From contig JAZUBU010000009.1 of the NCBI GenBank assembly GCA_045638645.1, forward strand, positions 1 to 64,000: a stretch of 64,000 nt of DNA, in the 5' to 3' direction. The notes beneath the pieces were generated by a model. It searched no databases. It was not told where the DNA came from and saw nothing but the letters and a program-made list of their open reading frames with translations. The DNA is from JAGCJX01 sp045638645. GTDB lineage: Bacteria > Bacteroidota > Bacteroidia > Bacteroidales > UBA932. A program made the position numbers and the translations under genes. Of the stretch, positions 16,687 through 25,920 are shown piece by piece (within the stretch, counting starts at the first letter, position 1; every line of letters starts with the position of its first letter).

Positions 16687-17799
16687 ATGGGACAAAAAAT
16701 CATAATAGGTATAACCATCGGAGATACAAACGGTATTGGATGTGAAGTGATTATCAAGTCATTGATGGATTCCCGCATCACCGATCTCTGCATTCCGATC
16801 ATCTACGGCTCATCCCGCGTTGTGGGATATTACCGCAAACTGATCTCAGAAACCGATAACTTTAATACCAACATCATCAATACGGCCCGGGATTTTCATC
16901 CCAAACGCATCAACATCATCAACTGTGTGACCGACAACATGCAGATCGATCCGGGCCAACCGACGGCGGAGTCGGCCAAGGCTGCTTTGATGTCGCTGGA
17001 ACGTGCGACCGAAGATTTGAAGGAAGGTTTGTTGGATGCCATTGTGACGGCTCCTTTCAACAAGCACAACATGCTGGAAGCCTCCTTTCACTTCAAAGGA
17101 CACACGGAATACCTGGCAGACAAATTCGGTGCAGAGCAGGCATTGATGTTTTTGTGCTCCGACAAAATGCGTGTCGGTCTGGTGACAACCCACGTCTCCA
17201 TGGCCGAGGTATCCCGTGAGATTACGACCGAGAAGATTGTGGAAAAATTACGGGTGATGAACGAGTCCCTCAAACGGGATTTTGGTGTGGTCCGTCCCCG
17301 CATTGCCGTATTGGGGCTGAACCCTCACTGTGGCGATAACGGCTTGTTGGGTACGGAAGAGACCGAAATCATCAAACCTGCGATCCAACAGGCCTCGGAA
17401 GAAAACATGCTGGCCTTTGGCCCTTATTCTCCCGACGGATTCTTTGGAAACAACAGTTTTGTCCAATACGATGGTGTGCTGGCCATGTACCACGATCAGG
17501 GTTTGATTCCCTTCAAACTCATGTCGTTTGACGATGGCGTGAATTTTACAGCCGGTCTGCCCATTGTCCGTACGAGTCCGGACCACGGTACTGCCTTTGA
17601 ACTGGCGGGCAAGAACATGGCCAATGCGTTGCCGATGTTGTCTTCCATTTATATGGCCATCGACGTGGTCAAGAATCGCAGACGTTACGATGAAATGCGT
17701 TCCAATGTGTTGAAGGTGAAATCATTGTTGCATGGAAAGGGAACGGATAATGTGGAAGATCTGATTGGTAAACAAAACGCAGAGACGGAACAAGCATAG
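16687..17799 (+). CDS. pdxA: 4-hydroxythreonine-4-phosphate dehydrogenase
   Basis: 370 residues. PdxA oxidises 4-phosphohydroxy-L-threonine in the DXP-dependent vitamin B6 pathway. The family motifs are present: GITIGDTNGIGCEVIIKSL at the start, TAPFNKHNM, the metal-site His in GHTEYLADKFG, YHDQGLIPFK and SPDHGTAFELAG. pdxB, the preceding enzyme of the same pathway, lies at 60005-61108, far away but in the same window. rnhA starts 2 bp after the stop, so pdxA probably leads a long operon. Confidence 0.95.
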   Translation: MGQKIIIGITIGDTNGIGCEVIIKSLMDSRITDLCIPIIYGSSRVVGYYRKLISETDNFNTNIINTARDFHPKRINIINCVTDNMQIDPGQPTAESAKAALMSLERATEDLKEGLLDAIVTAPFNKHNMLEASFHFKGHTEYLADKFGAEQALMFLCSDKMRVGLVTTHVSMAEVSREITTEKIVEKLRVMNESLKRDFGVVRPRIAVLGLNPHCGDNGLLGTEETEIIKPAIQQASEENMLAFGPYSPDGFFGNNSFVQYDGVLAMYHDQGLIPFKLMSFDDGVNFTAGLPIVRTSPDHGTAFELAGKNMANALPMLSSIYMAIDVVKNRRRYDEMRSNVLKVKSLLHGKGTDNVEDLIGKQNAETEQA

Positions 17800-17801
17800 C
17801 G

Positions 17802-18233
17802 ATGGCGCAGCCGATAGAATTGTTTACAGACGGTTCATCCCGGGGAAATCCGGGTCCGGGGGGCTACGGTGTGGTGTTGCGTTCCGGGCAACATTACAAG
17901 GAACTTTCCGGTGGCGAGCCGATGACGACCAACAACCGCATGGAACTCATGGCGGTGATTGTTGGGTTGGAGGCTTTGTTGCGGCCCAATTCTGAGGTGA
18001 CCGTGTACAGTGATTCTTCCTACGTGGTCAATGCGGTAACGAAGGGTTGGTTGTTTGATTGGGAGCGGAAGCAGTTTGATAAAAAAGCCAATCCGGATTT
18101 GTGGCAGCGTTTTCTGCAGGTGTACCGGCGCCACCGGGTCCGCTTTGTGTGGATCAAGGGCCATGCCGGCCATCCGGAGAACGAACGTTGTGATCACTTG
18201 GCGGTAGAAGCGGCGACGCGTTTTATGAAATAA
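17802..18233 (+). CDS. rnhA: Ribonuclease HI
   Basis: 143 residues. RNase HI degrades the RNA strand of RNA-DNA hybrids. The DEDD active site can be traced: Asp in LFTDGSSRGNPGPGGYG, Glu in TNNRMELMAVI, Asp in VTVYSDSSYVVNAV and Asp in GHPENERCDHLA. The basic handle region is present (FDWERKQFDKKANPDLW). It is tightly packed between pdxA (2-bp gap) and feoAB (7-bp gap). Confidence 0.95.
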   Translation: MAQPIELFTDGSSRGNPGPGGYGVVLRSGQHYKELSGGEPMTTNNRMELMAVIVGLEALLRPNSEVTVYSDSSYVVNAVTKGWLFDWERKQFDKKANPDLWQRFLQVYRRHRVRFVWIKGHAGHPENERCDHLAVEAATRFMK

Positions 18234-18240
18234 AGTGAGC

Positions 18241-20550
18241 ATGGAAATAAATCAGCGATATTTGAGTCTGGCCCAGATTCCTACGGGTGCAAAATGTGTG
18301 GTGGTCAAGGTGCACGGCCACGGCAATTTCCGGAACCGCATCATCGAGATGGGGTTCGTGCGAGGCGTGCGTGTGGAGGTGATCAAGAATGCCCCTTTGC
18401 AGGATCCGATCGAGTACAGCCTGATGGGGATCCATTTGTCTTTGCGCCGGAGCGAGGCTGGCTTGGTGGAGGTCGTTCAGGAAACGGCTGATTTTCAAGA
18501 TCCGCAGGTGGAGACTTTTACCGAAGAAGAAATTCGGGGAGAAGCCGACCGCCGTTCCAAGCACATCGACATTGCCCTGGTCGGCAATCCCAATTGCGGC
18601 AAGACATCCTTGTTCAACCGGGCGACCGGTTTGCAGGAGCGGGTCGGCAATTACAGCGGGGTGACGGTCGAAGCCAAGACCGGCATCTTCCATCATCGGG
18701 GCTATACCATCCATCTGATAGATTTGCCGGGTACGTACTCCTTGACGGAATATACTCCGGAGGAACGTTATGTGCGTGAATACATTGTACAGGAACATCC
18801 GGACCTGGTACTGAATGTGGTGGATGCCTCCGGACTGGAGAGAAACCTCTACCTGACCACCCAACTCCTGGATATGAACATCCGGGTCGTCATGGCCTTG
18901 AACATGTACGACGAACTGGAGAAAGGCGGTGCGCAACTGGATTATGATTCCCTGGGCAAGCTGATGGGGATTCCCATTGTGCCGACCGTGGCCTCCCGAG
19001 GGGTTGGAATTGATGCCCTGCTGGACCGGATCATCGAGGTGTACGAAGACCGTTCCGAGACGGTAAGACACATTCACATCAACTACGGCCAGGAGGTCGA
19101 AGAGGCCATCGGGGTCATCAAGAAACAAGTGTACCAATACCCGGAGGTAACGGATGCCTATACACCGCGTTACGTGGCCTTGAAGTTGTTGGAAGGCGAT
19201 ACGCTGATGCAGGAGCAGTTCCAGCAGTTGGATGGTCGCGAAGCTTTGCTGGACTTGTGTGCTGAAAAACGGGAACGTGTGGAACGGGAATACCGGGACG
19301 ATGTGCGTACTTGCATTGCCAATTCCAAATATGGATTTATTCGTGGTGCCTTGCAGGAAACGTTTGTGCCTTCTCCTAAGGAACAACGCAAGTCCACGAC
19401 GTCGATTGACCGGTTTCTGACCCACCGCTGGTTCGGTATCCCGATCTTGATTTTCTTTTTGTGGCTGATGTTTCAGACAACCTTCACCCTGGGGAACTAT
19501 CCGATGGAGTGGATCGATGCCGGAGTCGGGCTGTTGAGCGACTGGTTGTTGGCTCATCTGGCGCCGGGTCCCTTGACCGATTTGCTGGTCAATGGGATTG
19601 TTGCCGGGGTGGGAGGCGTCCTGGTTTTCCTGCCCAACATCCTGATCCTCTTTTTCTTCATTTCGTTGATGGAGGATACGGGCTACATGGCGCGGGCTGC
19701 TTTCATCATGGACCGGTTGATGCATAAAATCGGTTTGCACGGCAAGTCGTTCATTCCCCTGCTGATGGGATTTGGCTGTAACGTTCCGGCTGTCATGGCG
19801 ACCCGGACTTTGGAAAACCGCCGGGACCGGCTGATGACGATGCTGATTGTGCCGTTCATGTCCTGCAGTGCCCGGTTGCCGGTGTATCTGTTGCTGGTAG
19901 CAGCGTTCTTTCCAAAAAACCAGGGACTTGTGCTGATGTCCATCTATGCGATGGGTATCCTTTTCGCCATCCTCACCGGTGTGCTCTTGAACAAGACCTT
20001 TTTCCGGAAAGTCTCGGATCCCTTTGTGATGGAATTGCCTCCCTACCGGATACCGACTTTGCGCAACTCCTTGATACACATGTGGAACAAGGCTGTTCAG
20101 TATTTGAAGAAGATGGGTACGGTGATTTTGGCGGCCTCGGTGCTGATTTGGGCTTTGGGCTATTTCCCTTTGGACCGCGAACCGGGTTGCGAGGATGCAT
20201 CCTACATTGTTCAGTTGGGTAAGGCCATTGAACCGGTGATTGAACCCTTGGGCTTTGACTGGCAAATGGGGGTGAGTATCGTTTCTGGAGTAGCTGCTAA
20301 AGAAGTGGTAGTCAGTACGATGGAAGTTTTGTATGCTGGCCAGGAACTCGCCCAGCAACCTTCGTTTACCCCTTGGGTTGCCTATGGATTCATGCTTTTT
20401 ATCCTGTTGTATTTCCCGTGCATGGCCGTGGTTGTGGCGATTCGCAAGGAGGCCGGATGGAAGTGGGCGCTCTGGTCTGTCTTCTACACGACGGCACTGG
20501 CTTGGGTGGTGGCCTATCTGGTACGGATTTTGTCGTATTGGCTGGGTTAA
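18241..20550 (+). CDS. feoB: Fused FeoA-FeoB ferrous iron transporter
   Basis: 769 residues. Residues 1-80 form a FeoA SH3-like domain (LAQIPTGAKCVVVKVHGHG, IIEMGFVRGVRVEVIKNAPL). From about 108 follows the FeoB G domain with G1 GNPNCGKT at 115-122 and G3 DLPGTYSLTEYTPEE. The C-terminal half has the Gate-type membrane segments with LMGFGCNVPAVMATRTL and SCSARLPVYLLLVAAFFP. FeoB imports Fe2+ across the inner membrane. GTG 18235 is an alternative start two codons earlier; ATG 18241 is used. A FeoB-associated Cys-rich protein follows 10 bp later. Confidence 0.95.
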   Translation: MEINQRYLSLAQIPTGAKCVVVKVHGHGNFRNRIIEMGFVRGVRVEVIKNAPLQDPIEYSLMGIHLSLRRSEAGLVEVVQETADFQDPQVETFTEEEIRGEADRRSKHIDIALVGNPNCGKTSLFNRATGLQERVGNYSGVTVEAKTGIFHHRGYTIHLIDLPGTYSLTEYTPEERYVREYIVQEHPDLVLNVVDASGLERNLYLTTQLLDMNIRVVMALNMYDELEKGGAQLDYDSLGKLMGIPIVPTVASRGVGIDALLDRIIEVYEDRSETVRHIHINYGQEVEEAIGVIKKQVYQYPEVTDAYTPRYVALKLLEGDTLMQEQFQQLDGREALLDLCAEKRERVEREYRDDVRTCIANSKYGFIRGALQETFVPSPKEQRKSTTSIDRFLTHRWFGIPILIFFLWLMFQTTFTLGNYPMEWIDAGVGLLSDWLLAHLAPGPLTDLLVNGIVAGVGGVLVFLPNILILFFFISLMEDTGYMARAAFIMDRLMHKIGLHGKSFIPLLMGFGCNVPAVMATRTLENRRDRLMTMLIVPFMSCSARLPVYLLLVAAFFPKNQGLVLMSIYAMGILFAILTGVLLNKTFFRKVSDPFVMELPPYRIPTLRNSLIHMWNKAVQYLKKMGTVILAASVLIWALGYFPLDREPGCEDASYIVQLGKAIEPVIEPLGFDWQMGVSIVSGVAAKEVVVSTMEVLYAGQELAQQPSFTPWVAYGFMLFILLYFPCMAVVVAIRKEAGWKWALWSVFYTTALAWVVAYLVRILSYWLG

Positions 20551-20560
20551 TTCAAGGAAA

Positions 20561-20797
20561 ATGACAGAACACATCCAATTGTTTTTTACGATTCTGATCC
20601 TTTCGCTGGTCTTGGGCTGGGTGGTTTATCGGATGGTGAAAAGGCTGAAAAACTACTTTGGAACCACTCCAGCGTCCTCTTGTTCCGAAAACGGTTGCTC
20701 GGGTTGTCCGTTACGAAAAAATGATGTAACTTCGCCCTATGGATGCGAATTTTTTCGATCAGGAGAATCTCAGGATCGCCGTTATCGGAGGCGGTAG
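20561..20797 (+). CDS. FeoB-associated Cys-rich membrane protein
   Basis: 78 residues. One N-terminal membrane helix (about 7-24, LFFTILILSLVLGWVVYRMV) is followed by a basic stretch and Cys clusters (SSCSENGCSGCPLR and a later single Cys), as in the small FeoB-associated protein family, whose exact role in iron uptake is unknown. Start ATG 20561 gives a helix right at the N-terminus. The last 59 bp overlap the gpsA gene in another frame, so the tail (SGESQDRRYRRR) is probably not under strong selection. Confidence 0.75.
   Translation: MTEHIQLFFTILILSLVLGWVVYRMVKRLKNYFGTTPASSCSENGCSGCPLRKNDVTSPYGCEFFRSGESQDRRYRRR
20704..20734 (+). promoter_or_regulatory. Promoter for gpsA, predicted leaderless
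   Basis: TTG at 20704-20706, 20-bp spacer, then TAACTTCG at 20727-20734 (one mismatch to TAnnTTTG), then 4 nt and ATG 20739. It lies inside the coding part of the FeoB-associated gene. Confidence 0.45.
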
Positions 20798-21755
20798 TTG
20801 GGCAACGGCTTTGGTGAAGCTGATGCAGTACAAAGGCCATTGTGTGGGTTGGTATCTGCGCAATGCCGAGTCCATTGAATACATCAAGAAATACAGACAT
20901 CACCGTTCGTATCTGAGTTCAGTTTACCTGGATCCGGAATACCTGCGCATGAGTGCTTCCATGGACGAAGTCGTCTCTCAGGCCGATGTGCTTATTTTTG
21001 CCATCCCGTCCGCCTATTTCGAAGCCGAGATTTCCAAATTGACGGTTCCGTTGGACAACAAGTTTGTCATCTCTGCGATCAAGGGTTTTGTGACGGAAAA
21101 CTACCTGACCATTGCTGAATATTTCAACCGTGTCTGCAACCTGCCTTTTGATCAGATTGGGATCATCAGCGGACCTTCCCATGCGGAGGAAATGGGGATG
21201 CAGCGCCTTTCGTACCTTACGTTGACGTCCAAGTTGCTGGAGGTGGCGGAGAAGCTCTGCGAACTGTTCCGTTGTGATTATGTGAACACCATTCCGGGTA
21301 CCGATATCTATGGGGTTGAGTACGCCGCTGCGTTGAAAAATGTTTATGCCGTTGCGACCGGGATTGCACACGGACTGGGCTATGGAGACAATTTTACAGC
21401 GGTGCTGATCACTTCTGCGTTCCACGAGTTGGTTTCTTTCCTGGATGCCACCTATCCCGATGCCAGCCGAATTACTTCCCGCTCCGCTTATTTGGGGGAC
21501 CTGCTGGTGACCTGTTATTCCCAGTTCAGCCGCAACCGGACCTATGGCAGTATGATCGGTAAGGGGTATTCGGTGATGTCGGCCCAATCGGAAATGAACA
21601 TGGTGGCGGAAGGCCATTATGCGGTGAAAGCCATTCATCAGATACAACACCGCTATCCGGTGAAGATGCCCATTGTGGATGCTGTGTACAAAATTCTCTA
21701 CGAAGGCTGTTACCCGGTCCGCATCTTTGGAAACTTGTGTAAGATATTGCAATAA
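20739..21755 (+). CDS. gpsA: Glycerol-3-phosphate dehydrogenase [NAD(P)+]
   Basis: 338 residues. GpsA makes sn-glycerol 3-phosphate from dihydroxyacetone phosphate for phospholipid synthesis. The N-terminal Rossmann motif is IAVIGGGSWATALVKLM; the conserved ISGPSHAEEM, the catalytic Lys region EYAAALKNVYAVATGIAHGLGYGDN, and RNRTYG near the C-terminus are all present. It overlaps the 3' end of the FeoB-associated gene and has its own promoter-like element. pgi follows 18 bp later. Confidence 0.93.
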   Translation: MDANFFDQENLRIAVIGGGSWATALVKLMQYKGHCVGWYLRNAESIEYIKKYRHHRSYLSSVYLDPEYLRMSASMDEVVSQADVLIFAIPSAYFEAEISKLTVPLDNKFVISAIKGFVTENYLTIAEYFNRVCNLPFDQIGIISGPSHAEEMGMQRLSYLTLTSKLLEVAEKLCELFRCDYVNTIPGTDIYGVEYAAALKNVYAVATGIAHGLGYGDNFTAVLITSAFHELVSFLDATYPDASRITSRSAYLGDLLVTCYSQFSRNRTYGSMIGKGYSVMSAQSEMNMVAEGHYAVKAIHQIQHRYPVKMPIVDAVYKILYEGCYPVRIFGNLCKILQ

Positions 21756-21773
21756 ATTAAAAATTAGTATATT

Positions 21774-23090
21774 ATGTTGAAAGTTGACTTGAGTGCAGTC
21801 CGTTCTTTTGTGGATGTGGATTCCTTGATGAACGAGGCTGTGGGTGCCCTGGATGTGCTGGATCGCCGTACGGGTGCCGGTAATGATTTTTTGGGTTGGT
21901 TGGATTTGCCCGAGCAAACAGGCGAAACGTTGGTTGCAGCCTGTGAGGACGTGGTGGCTGATTGGAAAAAAGCTGGAATCAATCTGGTTGTGGCAGTGGG
22001 AATCGGGGGTTCTTACCTGGGTGCAAAAGCGACCCTGGAGGCACTTTCACATACCTTCTCCGCCCAGTTGGGTGCACCGCAAGTGGTGTTTGCCGGTCAG
22101 AACCTTTCGGAAGACTACCACAGCGAACTGCTGGATCTGATGGAACAACGCGAGGTGGCTGTCATCGTGATTTCGAAGTCCGGTACGACGACCGAACCCG
22201 CTGTGGCTTTCCGTATCTTGAAAGAATGGATGGAAAAACGTTACGGCCAGGAGCAGGCACGTACCCGTATCGTAGCGGTGACAGATGCTGCCCGTGGTGC
22301 ATTGAAGGGCCTGGCAGACCGGGAAGGTTACCGTACGTTTGTGATTCCGGACGATGTGGGAGGCCGTTTCTCGGTGTTGACCCCCGTGGGTTTGTTGCCG
22401 ATTGCGGCAGCCGGCTTTGACATCCGGGCCCTGTTGCAGGGAGCCCGTGACATGGCCGTCCGTTGTCGGGAACAATCTTCTGAAAACCCGGCCGTACAAT
22501 ACGCGGCTGCCCGGAATGCTTTGTACCGGAGTGGTAAGAAGATCGAGATTCTGGTGAATTTTACCCCCAAACTCCAATACATCGGAGAATGGTGGAAACA
22601 GTTGTACGGTGAGTCAGAAGGCAAACAAGGTTTGGGTATTTTCCCTGCATCGGTGAATTTTACGACTGATTTGCACTCCATGGGCCAATACATTCAGGAT
22701 GGGGAACGTACATTGTTTGAGACCGTTCTTTCTGTAGAAAGTCCCAAGCGTAATCTGGATATCCCGGTGGATCCGGAAAACCTGGATGGCTTGAATTTCC
22801 TGGCTGGCCGCCGTATGGAGGCTTGTAACCGCATGGCGGAATTGGGAACCCGTCTGGCCCACATCGACGGAGGTGTTCCGAACATCCGTTTGGAAATCCC
22901 GCGTATCGATGAGTATCATTTGGGAGCACTTTATTTCTTCTTCGAAAAGGCTTGTGGGGTCAGTGCCTATCTGTTGGGTGTGAATCCTTTTGACCAACCG
23001 GGCGTCGAAGATTACAAAAAGAATATGTTTGCTTTGCTGGGAAAACCCGGCTACGAAGAACAAACCCGAGAAATCCAAAAGCGAATCTGA
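21774..23090 (+). CDS. pgi: Glucose-6-phosphate isomerase
   Basis: 438 residues, the short bacterial form of Pgi. It interconverts glucose 6-phosphate and fructose 6-phosphate. The two family signatures are visible: GGSYLGAKA with VISKSGTTTEPAVAF for the phosphate site, and QYIQDGERTLFE plus the C-terminal FEKACGVSAYLLGVNPFDQPGVE. The next gene starts 4 bp after the stop. Confidence 0.95.
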   Translation: MLKVDLSAVRSFVDVDSLMNEAVGALDVLDRRTGAGNDFLGWLDLPEQTGETLVAACEDVVADWKKAGINLVVAVGIGGSYLGAKATLEALSHTFSAQLGAPQVVFAGQNLSEDYHSELLDLMEQREVAVIVISKSGTTTEPAVAFRILKEWMEKRYGQEQARTRIVAVTDAARGALKGLADREGYRTFVIPDDVGGRFSVLTPVGLLPIAAAGFDIRALLQGARDMAVRCREQSSENPAVQYAAARNALYRSGKKIEILVNFTPKLQYIGEWWKQLYGESEGKQGLGIFPASVNFTTDLHSMGQYIQDGERTLFETVLSVESPKRNLDIPVDPENLDGLNFLAGRRMEACNRMAELGTRLAHIDGGVPNIRLEIPRIDEYHLGALYFFFEKACGVSAYLLGVNPFDQPGVEDYKKNMFALLGKPGYEEQTREIQKRI

Positions 23091-23094
23091 TCCT

Positions 23095-25920
23095 ATGGAA
23101 TTTCTACGTCAAGTAGCAGACCTGTACCTGGAACGCGAACGTGAGAACCTGATGAACGCCTGCTTCGTTTTTCCGAACAGGCGTTCGTCGTTGTTTTTTC
23201 GCAAGTACCTTGGTCAGCAGGCGGCAGGCGTCTTGTTTTCGCCTCCAGTCACGACCATCAATGCCTTGTTTTACGAACTGACCGATCGGCAACCCATTGA
23301 CCGCATCGCGGCCTTGCTCCGTTTGTATGATATTTATCGGGAGGAGGCGCACGATGAGCAGGAGTCGTTGGAGCATTTTGTGCAGTGGGGCGATATGTTG
23401 CTCAATGATTTCAGTGATTTGGACAAATACCGGGTGGATGCCAAACAGCTGTTTACAAACATACGGGATTTGAAGGAGCTGGATGCCGGGTATGATTTTC
23501 TTTCCGAGGACCAGCTTGCGGCAATCCGTCAGTTTTGGGGTAGTTTCCGGGAACACAGCCCTTCGTCCAATGAGACTTCTTTCCGGAAAATCTGGCAGGT
23601 TATGTACGAGATCTACCAACGCTTCAACGAGGATCTCTCTTCCGATAACCTGGGTTACGAAGGGGCCTTGTATCGGGAGGTGGCAGAGGCGTTGGATGTT
23701 GAGGACCATCCGGTCCATCAAAAACTCCGCAAGCATACGCGGTATGTTTTTGTGGGCTTGAATGCGTTGACCGCTTGTGAACGGTCCTTGTTGTTGTACC
23801 TGAAGAAGAATGATTTGGCGGATTTTTATTGGGACTACCATGGCGATTTGATTCGGGATCCGCACAACCGTGCTTCCTGGTTCATGCAGGAGAATCTCCT
23901 GGATTTTCCGTCACGTCATCCCTTGCCAGAGGAAGCTGCCGGCTTGCCGCAGATCACGGTGGTGGGCATTCCTTCTCTGGTTGGACAGGCCAAATATGCC
24001 GGTCGTTTGTTGGAGAAAGACCTCGCCGGTACCGATTTGTTCAAGACGGCCCTGGTCCTGCCGCAGGAGCAGGCCTTGGACCCGTTGCTGGATTCTCTTC
24101 CGACGTGTGTGGACAAGGTCAATGTGACGATGGGTTATCCCTTGCACAACAGCAAGGTCCAGTCGTTCTTCCGTTATTTGGCCCAGTTGGTGGAGCGTTG
24201 CCGATTTGATTCGTGCAAGCCGGTATTTTATCACCGGGCCTTGATGAATCTGTTGAACCATCCTTGTCTGACCCAGCGTTTTGCGGCTGAAATTGCCCGC
24301 ATACGGAGACAGATTCTGAAGAACAACCTCATCTACGTTCCCTCCGACCTATTGTGTGAAGGGCAGGTGGAGGAGTTTGTCCAATTGTTTGGTGCCGTAC
24401 CCGCACCGTCGGAGGACAAAGTGGATTACACCCGGCGTGTAGCCGATTATTTTCTGGAGACCTTGTCCCTGTTGGGACGGGCGATGAGCCCCTTGGATCA
24501 GGAGTTCCTGTATCACCTCTATGCGGTCATCGTGCGTTTGCGGGATTTGAATCTTCCGTTGGAGTTGCGATCCTGGTTGCGGGTGCTGGATCAGTTGACG
24601 GCCGGCGTTTCCATTCCCTATCGGGGGGAACCCCTGGCAGGCCTGCAGATCATGGGGCCTTTGGAAACACGGGCACTTGATTTTGACAACCTCATTCTTT
24701 TTTCGGCCAACGAGGGCGTTTTCCCTTCGCAAGGTGTCAGCAATTCGTTCATTCCATACAACTTGCGCAAGGGCTTCGGCATGCCGACTTACGAGTATCA
24801 GGATGCCATCCAGGCCTACTATTTCTATCGGATGATCAGCCGGGCCAAACGCGTATGGCTGCTGTATGACCAGCGTACGGATGGTTTGAAGAGTGGGGAA
24901 GAGAGCCGCTTCATCAAACAATTGCGCTATCAGTATCGTGTGCCGATGCAGGAGCGGGTGATGGAAACAACGGTGCATCTGGCACCGCAAGAGGAGGTGG
25001 TCGTGCACAAGACGCCCGAAATCCTGGAGCGTCTGCGTAAACTGCCTTTCTCGGCCAGCGCCTTGAACAGTTATTTGAGGTGTCCCCTGCAATTTTTCTT
25101 TGGCAAATGGGTAGAGCAGGAAGAAGAAGTGCTGGAGGACATCGAGGCGGGCACGTTCGGTACTTTGTTTCACCGTGTGATTCAATTGGTATACGAACCG
25201 ATGTTACAGAATGGGTATGACCGGAAGGCTGTCCAGGCGATACTGAAGGCTCCGGATATGCTCGATGCTTTTATTTTGCAAGCTTTTCAGGAAGAGTTGA
25301 AGATCTCCTCGATCACAGGCAAGAACAAGATCATCGAAGCCTTGCTCAAACGGATCTGCTGTCGGGTCCTGGAAACCGATATGAAAGAGAACCTGTCGTT
25401 GAAGGCGTTGGAACAGCGTTGCGAAGTGGACTTTCCGTTGTCCGATGGTACGGTCGTCCGTCTGAAGGGCTTTGTGGACCGCATTGACCAGGTGAACGGT
25501 ATCTGGCGGATTCTGGACTACAAGACAGGCGGATCTTCAATTCAATACAAGCAGGTGGCTGAGATGTTCGATCCTGCTGCGTTGGAGCGCCCTTACACGG
25601 CCTTCCAGTTGTGTTTCTACGACTTGCTCTGTCGTTGTATGCAAGGCCCCGAAGGACAGTTCCCGCTGTTTACGTCCCAGGATCCTGTTCAGATGACCGT
25701 GTATTCTGTGAAAGATTTGTTCAAAGGAGAGGTGCCTTCTTTCTTGATTGAGGCAACGGAGCGTGAGGAGTATGAAACAGCATTGCGCACCCTGATCGAG
25801 AAAATCCTGGATCCGGACGAGCCTTTTGCCCGTTCTGTCCTGGCGGACAGCTACAAATCCCCTTGTAAAAACTGTTCTTATACAAAATACTGTAATTCGC
25901 ATTATGTTAAACATTTATAA
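23095..25920 (+). CDS. AddB-like PD-(D/E)XK nuclease with Fe-S cluster motif
   Basis: 941 residues. The C-terminal third is a PD-(D/E)XK nuclease: SASALNSYLRCPLQFFFGKW, GTLFHRVIQLVYEP, GFVDRIDQVNGIWRILDYKTG with catalytic Asp and the DYK Lys, and YTAFQLCFYDLL. Cys in LRCPLQ and the terminal CKNCSYTKYC give a four-Cys set like the Fe-S site of AddB and Cas4. The N-terminal two thirds resemble an inactivated SF1 helicase: FVFPNRRSSLFFRKYLG stands where AddB would have a P-loop, and no GxGK(T/S) is seen. ATG 23095 is chosen over upstream extension into pgi. With the adjacent helicase-nuclease it probably makes an AddAB/RecBCD-type double-strand-break resection enzyme. Confidence 0.85.
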   Translation: MEFLRQVADLYLERERENLMNACFVFPNRRSSLFFRKYLGQQAAGVLFSPPVTTINALFYELTDRQPIDRIAALLRLYDIYREEAHDEQESLEHFVQWGDMLLNDFSDLDKYRVDAKQLFTNIRDLKELDAGYDFLSEDQLAAIRQFWGSFREHSPSSNETSFRKIWQVMYEIYQRFNEDLSSDNLGYEGALYREVAEALDVEDHPVHQKLRKHTRYVFVGLNALTACERSLLLYLKKNDLADFYWDYHGDLIRDPHNRASWFMQENLLDFPSRHPLPEEAAGLPQITVVGIPSLVGQAKYAGRLLEKDLAGTDLFKTALVLPQEQALDPLLDSLPTCVDKVNVTMGYPLHNSKVQSFFRYLAQLVERCRFDSCKPVFYHRALMNLLNHPCLTQRFAAEIARIRRQILKNNLIYVPSDLLCEGQVEEFVQLFGAVPAPSEDKVDYTRRVADYFLETLSLLGRAMSPLDQEFLYHLYAVIVRLRDLNLPLELRSWLRVLDQLTAGVSIPYRGEPLAGLQIMGPLETRALDFDNLILFSANEGVFPSQGVSNSFIPYNLRKGFGMPTYEYQDAIQAYYFYRMISRAKRVWLLYDQRTDGLKSGEESRFIKQLRYQYRVPMQERVMETTVHLAPQEEVVVHKTPEILERLRKLPFSASALNSYLRCPLQFFFGKWVEQEEEVLEDIEAGTFGTLFHRVIQLVYEPMLQNGYDRKAVQAILKAPDMLDAFILQAFQEELKISSITGKNKIIEALLKRICCRVLETDMKENLSLKALEQRCEVDFPLSDGTVVRLKGFVDRIDQVNGIWRILDYKTGGSSIQYKQVAEMFDPAALERPYTAFQLCFYDLLCRCMQGPEGQFPLFTSQDPVQMTVYSVKDLFKGEVPSFLIEATEREEYETALRTLIEKILDPDEPFARSVLADSYKSPCKNCSYTKYCNSHYVKHL

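Noticed and set aside
18223..20574. 783-codon open frame on the minus strand opposite feoAB
   Set aside because: It mirrors feoAB, whose motifs are complete. The translation is His/Gln/Arg-rich with no known motif; long antisense frames come from the codon usage of this genome.
22990..23094. Extension of the AddB-like gene into pgi
   Set aside because: ATG 23095 starts the conserved FLRQVADLYLERE region and lies 4 bp after the pgi stop, so the extension is not needed.
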